Assembly: GCA_964484125.1 (NCBI GenBank)
Contig: CAZAEK010000010.1
Location: 1 to 64,000 of the forward strand
Direction: 5' to 3'
Length of the DNA: 64,000 bases
Source of the DNA: DSSM01 sp964484125
GTDB taxonomy: Bacteria > Bacteroidota > Ignavibacteria > Tepidaquicellales > Tepidaquicellaceae
Shown one piece after another: positions 61,430 to 64,000 of this stretch. The position numbers and the translations under genes are program-made. Under the pieces are notes generated by a model. It had not been told where the DNA came from. It was given only the letters and a program-made list of their open reading frames with translations, and ran no database searches. How positions within the stretch are numbered: the stretch's first letter is position 1; every line of letters begins with the position of its first letter.

Positions 61430-62244
61430 TAAATAATTCGGACGGTTTAAATATAGTAATAATTATTCAGGCAAGAACCTCTTCATCAAGGCTGCCGGAT
61501 AAAACTCTTTTACCGATTTGCGGAAAAGAGATGCTTGTAAGAATGGTAGAAAGAGTTATGGCTTCGGATTACGGAAATAATGTTGTGGTAGCTACAACGG
61601 TAAGCAAAAAAGATGATGTTATCGTAGAAATTTGCAGAAGAGAAAAATTCAAATATTTCAGAGGAGATGAAAATGATTTGCTTGACAGACATTTCCACGC
61701 CGCTTTACATTACAATGCCGATGTAGTAGTTAAAATTCCGTCTGATTGTCCGCTGATTGACCCTACTATAATTAATAAAGTTATTAATTACTTCATAGAT
61801 AATTTTAATAAATATGATTTTGTAAGTAATCTTCATCCGCAGACCTATCCAGACGGAAACGATGTGGAAGTATTCAGATTTGATGTACTTGAAACTGCAT
61901 GGAGAAAAGCAAAAGCACCTTTCCAAAGGGAACACACAACACCCTATATTTGGGATAATCCTGACAAATTCAGAATTGGAAATGTTGAATGGGAAACAGG
62001 ACTTAATTATTCAATGTCTCACAGATTCACAATAGATTACCCGGAAGATTATGAATTTATAAAAGCAGTTTACGATGAACTTTATAATAAGAAAAAATTA
62101 TTTAGTCTGAATGATATACTGAATCTGCTTGATGAAAAGAAGGAAATTTTTGAGTTAAATAAGAAATACGCCGGTGTAAACTGGTACAGAAATTACATAA
62201 AAGAGCTGAAAACAGTTAAAAGAAGTGAAACAAAAATAATATGA
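61426..62244 (+). CDS. Cytidylyltransferase family protein (SpsF/KdsB-like)
   Basis: A 272-residue nucleotidyltransferase of the SpsF/CMP-sugar synthetase family. The opening 'VIIIQARTSSSRLPDKTLLPICGKEMLVRMVERV' (core 'QARTSSSRLPDKTL') is diagnostic. 'FRGDENDLLDRHFHAA', 'IPSDCPLIDP' and 'NLHPQTYPDGNDVEVF' fit the spore-coat polysaccharide protein SpsF group, thought to activate an acidic or unusual sugar with CTP. The next gene starts by a 4-base overlap, tying it to the transketolase subunits. Confidence 0.87.
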   Translation: MINNSDGLNIVIIIQARTSSSRLPDKTLLPICGKEMLVRMVERVMASDYGNNVVVATTVSKKDDVIVEICRREKFKYFRGDENDLLDRHFHAALHYNADVVVKIPSDCPLIDPTIINKVINYFIDNFNKYDFVSNLHPQTYPDGNDVEVFRFDVLETAWRKAKAPFQREHTTPYIWDNPDKFRIGNVEWETGLNYSMSHRFTIDYPEDYEFIKAVYDELYNKKKLFSLNDILNLLDEKKEIFELNKKYAGVNWYRNYIKELKTVKRSETKII

Positions 62245-63098
62245 CAAAAGAAAAACATAACGAACTGAAGAAAATTGCTTTTAAAGTAAGACAACATATA
62301 ATAAATATGTCAACTGATGGTGGTTGTTTTATAGGGGCTTCTTTATCTTGTGTTGATATTATTGTTTATCTGTATCTTTGCTTTTTAAATATTAATAAAA
62401 ATAATCTGAATTCTCCCGACAGAGACTATCTTTTTCTTTCAAAAGGTCACGATGTACCGGCTTTGTACGGTACTCTTGCTGAAATAGGATTGCTTCAGAA
62501 AAGCAGACTGAAAAATCATTTAAAAACAAATGATTATATTTACTGGCATCCGAATACAAATATTCCCGGCATTGAATTTCATTCCGGCTCTTTAGGACAT
62601 CTTTTAAGTGTAGCAATGGGAGTTGCTTATGATTGCAAAATTAAAAAGCAAAAAAATAAAATTGTTGTTATACTCGGCGACGGAGAATTAAACGAAGGTT
62701 CTGTCTGGGAAGCATTTCTTGTGGCATCTTCTCAGAAACTTGATAATCTTATTGTTATAGTTGACAGAAATAAATTTCAGGCAAATATTGAAACAGAAAA
62801 GTTAAATAAACTGGAACCCCTTTCTGACAAGTTAAAATCGTTTGGCTGGAGCGTCAGAAAGATTAACGGACATATCTTTACCGAGATAGATGCTTTGTTT
62901 TCGAAGCTATCTGTTCATTCAGGTAAACCTATGTTTATAATAGCGGACACTATCAGAGGAAAGGGGCTTCCAAGTATTGAAGAAAGAGCAGACAGATGGT
63001 TTGTTAATTTCACACATAAAGAAGTAGAAGGTTTGCTTCATGAATTAAAAACACGGGAGTTAACAACATTAACTTCAGAAACTTTAACGGTGAGATAA
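62241..63098 (+). CDS. Transketolase, N-terminal subunit
   Basis: A 285-residue protein corresponding to the TPP-binding half of transketolase. It has 'LSKGHDVPALYGTLAEIG', 'ILGDGELNEGSVWEAFLVAS' with the metal-binding GDG, and 'VDRNKFQ' with the usual asparagine. A short 'HSGSLGHLLSVAMGVAYDCK' confirms the family. It would form a heterotetramer with the C-terminal subunit that starts 1 base after its stop. This is a second, split transketolase in the same window as the fused 803-residue one. Confidence 0.92.
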   Translation: MTKEKHNELKKIAFKVRQHIINMSTDGGCFIGASLSCVDIIVYLYLCFLNINKNNLNSPDRDYLFLSKGHDVPALYGTLAEIGLLQKSRLKNHLKTNDYIYWHPNTNIPGIEFHSGSLGHLLSVAMGVAYDCKIKKQKNKIVVILGDGELNEGSVWEAFLVASSQKLDNLIVIVDRNKFQANIETEKLNKLEPLSDKLKSFGWSVRKINGHIFTEIDALFSKLSVHSGKPMFIIADTIRGKGLPSIEERADRWFVNFTHKEVEGLLHELKTRELTTLTSETLTVR

Positions 63099-63099
63099 T

Positions 63100-64000
63100 A
63101 TGAACTACGAAGATATTCTTGAAAAATTAGTCAATACAAATGAACGGATTATGATTATGACTGCTGAAAACAGGGCGGCCATTAGAAATCTTCCGGGAAA
63201 AATCGGTAACAGATTTATTGACACAGGTATAACTGAAATGACTTTGATTGGTATGGCTTCCGGATTAGCACTCCGGGGAAGAATACCTGTCGCTCATGCC
63301 CTTGCTTCTTTCCTTACTATGAGAGCTTTTGAATTTGCAAGAACAGACGTTGGAATTGCAAATCTTCCTGTTAAACTTGTCGGTGGCTTCTCAGGTATCC
63401 TCTCTGAAGCAAACGGACCTACACATCAGGCAATTGAAGATGTTTCTATTATGCGGGGTATTCCGAATATGAAAGTTTTTTGCCCTGCAGATGAAGATGA
63501 TATGGTAAAGTGTATTGAACAGGTTCTGCTGAGTGAAAGTCCGTATTACATAAGATATAATAACAGGAAACCTGAATATACACACAGTAATGAATTTTCA
63601 GAAGGAAAAGCAGAAGTAATTGAAAACGGCAGAGATATTAATATCTTAACTTACGGAGCATTATTCAACGAAGCTTATAAGGCATATAAAATTTTAAAAA
63701 ATTCCGGATATAATACAGGTCTCATAAATATGAGAACTCTCAAGCCGGTTGATGAAAACGTAATTGTTGATTCTCTAAAAAATTCTCTTCTTACTGTCTG
63801 CATAGAAGATCATTTTTTAAAAGGCGGATTGTACAGCATTATTGCAGAAACAGCACTAAAACACAATGTAATGGGAAAGGTCTTCCCTTTTGCATTTGAT
63901 GAAAAATGGTTTAAACCAGCATTATTAAATGATGTACTTGAGTACGAACAGTTAACACCCGAAGCAATTTCAGAAAAAATTAAAAATGAATTTTTAAAAA
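63100..64000 (+). CDS. Transketolase, C-terminal subunit (cut by window end)
   Basis: An open frame from the ATG at 63100 to the window edge (about 300 codons, stop not seen). It holds the pyrimidine-binding and C-terminal domains: 'NRFIDTGITEMTLIGMASGLAL' contains the TPP glutamate region, 'VGGFSGILSEANGPTHQAIED' matches the 'GPTHQ' motif, and 'INMRTLKPVDE' and 'CIEDHF' mark the C-terminal domain. The domain looks nearly complete, so little more than the extreme C-terminus is missing. It pairs with the preceding subunit. Confidence 0.9.
   Translation, partial: MNYEDILEKLVNTNERIMIMTAENRAAIRNLPGKIGNRFIDTGITEMTLIGMASGLALRGRIPVAHALASFLTMRAFEFARTDVGIANLPVKLVGGFSGILSEANGPTHQAIEDVSIMRGIPNMKVFCPADEDDMVKCIEQVLLSESPYYIRYNNRKPEYTHSNEFSEGKAEVIENGRDINILTYGALFNEAYKAYKILKNSGYNTGLINMRTLKPVDENVIVDSLKNSLLTVCIEDHFLKGGLYSIIAETALKHNVMGKVFPFAFDEKWFKPALLNDVLEYEQLTPEAISEKIKNEFLK

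Overview
This is an AT-rich bacterial chromosome segment with about 53 protein genes and one tRNA. I saw no phage, insertion sequence or CRISPR array. Several features point to the Bacteroidota/Chlorobiota/Ignavibacteria side of the tree, most likely an Ignavibacteria-like organism. Three secreted proteins end in type IX secretion (T9SS) sorting domains of the 'QNYPNPFNP' type. There is a LytTR regulator paired with a two-component propeller kinase, a bacillithiol deacetylase (BshB1), a fused alpha-beta 2-oxoacid dehydrogenase E1, a TonB-dependent receptor with an N-terminal carboxypeptidase-regulatory domain, and weak or absent Shine-Dalgarno sequences in front of most genes. The lineage is an inference from family knowledge, not from a search.

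Layout. 1-4.4 kb: fused E1 dehydrogenase, then a secreted beta-propeller. 4.4-7.5 kb (minus): a tightly overlapping operon of an eIF2B-like protein, the AmmeMemoRadiSam radical SAM enzyme, and a fused MEMO-AMMECR1 protein. 7.6-10.8 kb: carotenoid ketolase, glutathione peroxidase lipoprotein, SRPBCC protein and M64 peptidase. 11-17 kb: T9SS propeller protein, tRNA-Phe, a DUF6588-like protein and a divergent transketolase. 16.9-23 kb: LytTR regulator and propeller kinase, convergent with a TonB receptor. 23-30 kb: a solo GroES-like protein, a PLP dehydratase, LhgO-type oxidase, hybrid histidine kinase and aldehyde dehydrogenase. 30-33 kb: small lipoproteins, a TPR protein and Era. 33-40 kb: two unrecognised proteins and two tandem T9SS Ycf48-like propellers of identical length. 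40-49 kb (minus): a secreted protein, then the cluster alanine transaminase - MazG - NUDIX - PBP4 - ClpS - TPR protein - UvrB. 49.4-56.4 kb: DUF4870 protein, then (minus) enoyl-CoA hydratase - trypsin/TPR protein - SdhA - SdhB - ThpR, and a DUF218 protein. 56.5-60.3 kb: bshB1 - exonuclease - ybaB - recR - methyltransferase - lipoprotein. 60.4-64 kb: a surface-sugar operon (GT-B-like protein, cytidylyltransferase, split transketolase) that runs off the window.

The coding density is high: no stretch over about 260 bases lacks a gene. The intergenic gaps hold unusual material. A family of 9-bp-period arrays (consensus AAGTTTRTM or its complement) occurs at five loci, always at the 3' end of a gene; at three of them the array supplies the last codons and the stop codon. 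There are also twin palindrome-plus-tail elements, a second 9-bp-period array, and several long perfect hairpins. The best candidates for undescribed biology are the eIF2B-like/AmmeMemoRadiSam operon, the stop-codon-invading repeat family, and the cytidylyltransferase plus split-transketolase sugar pathway at the right edge.
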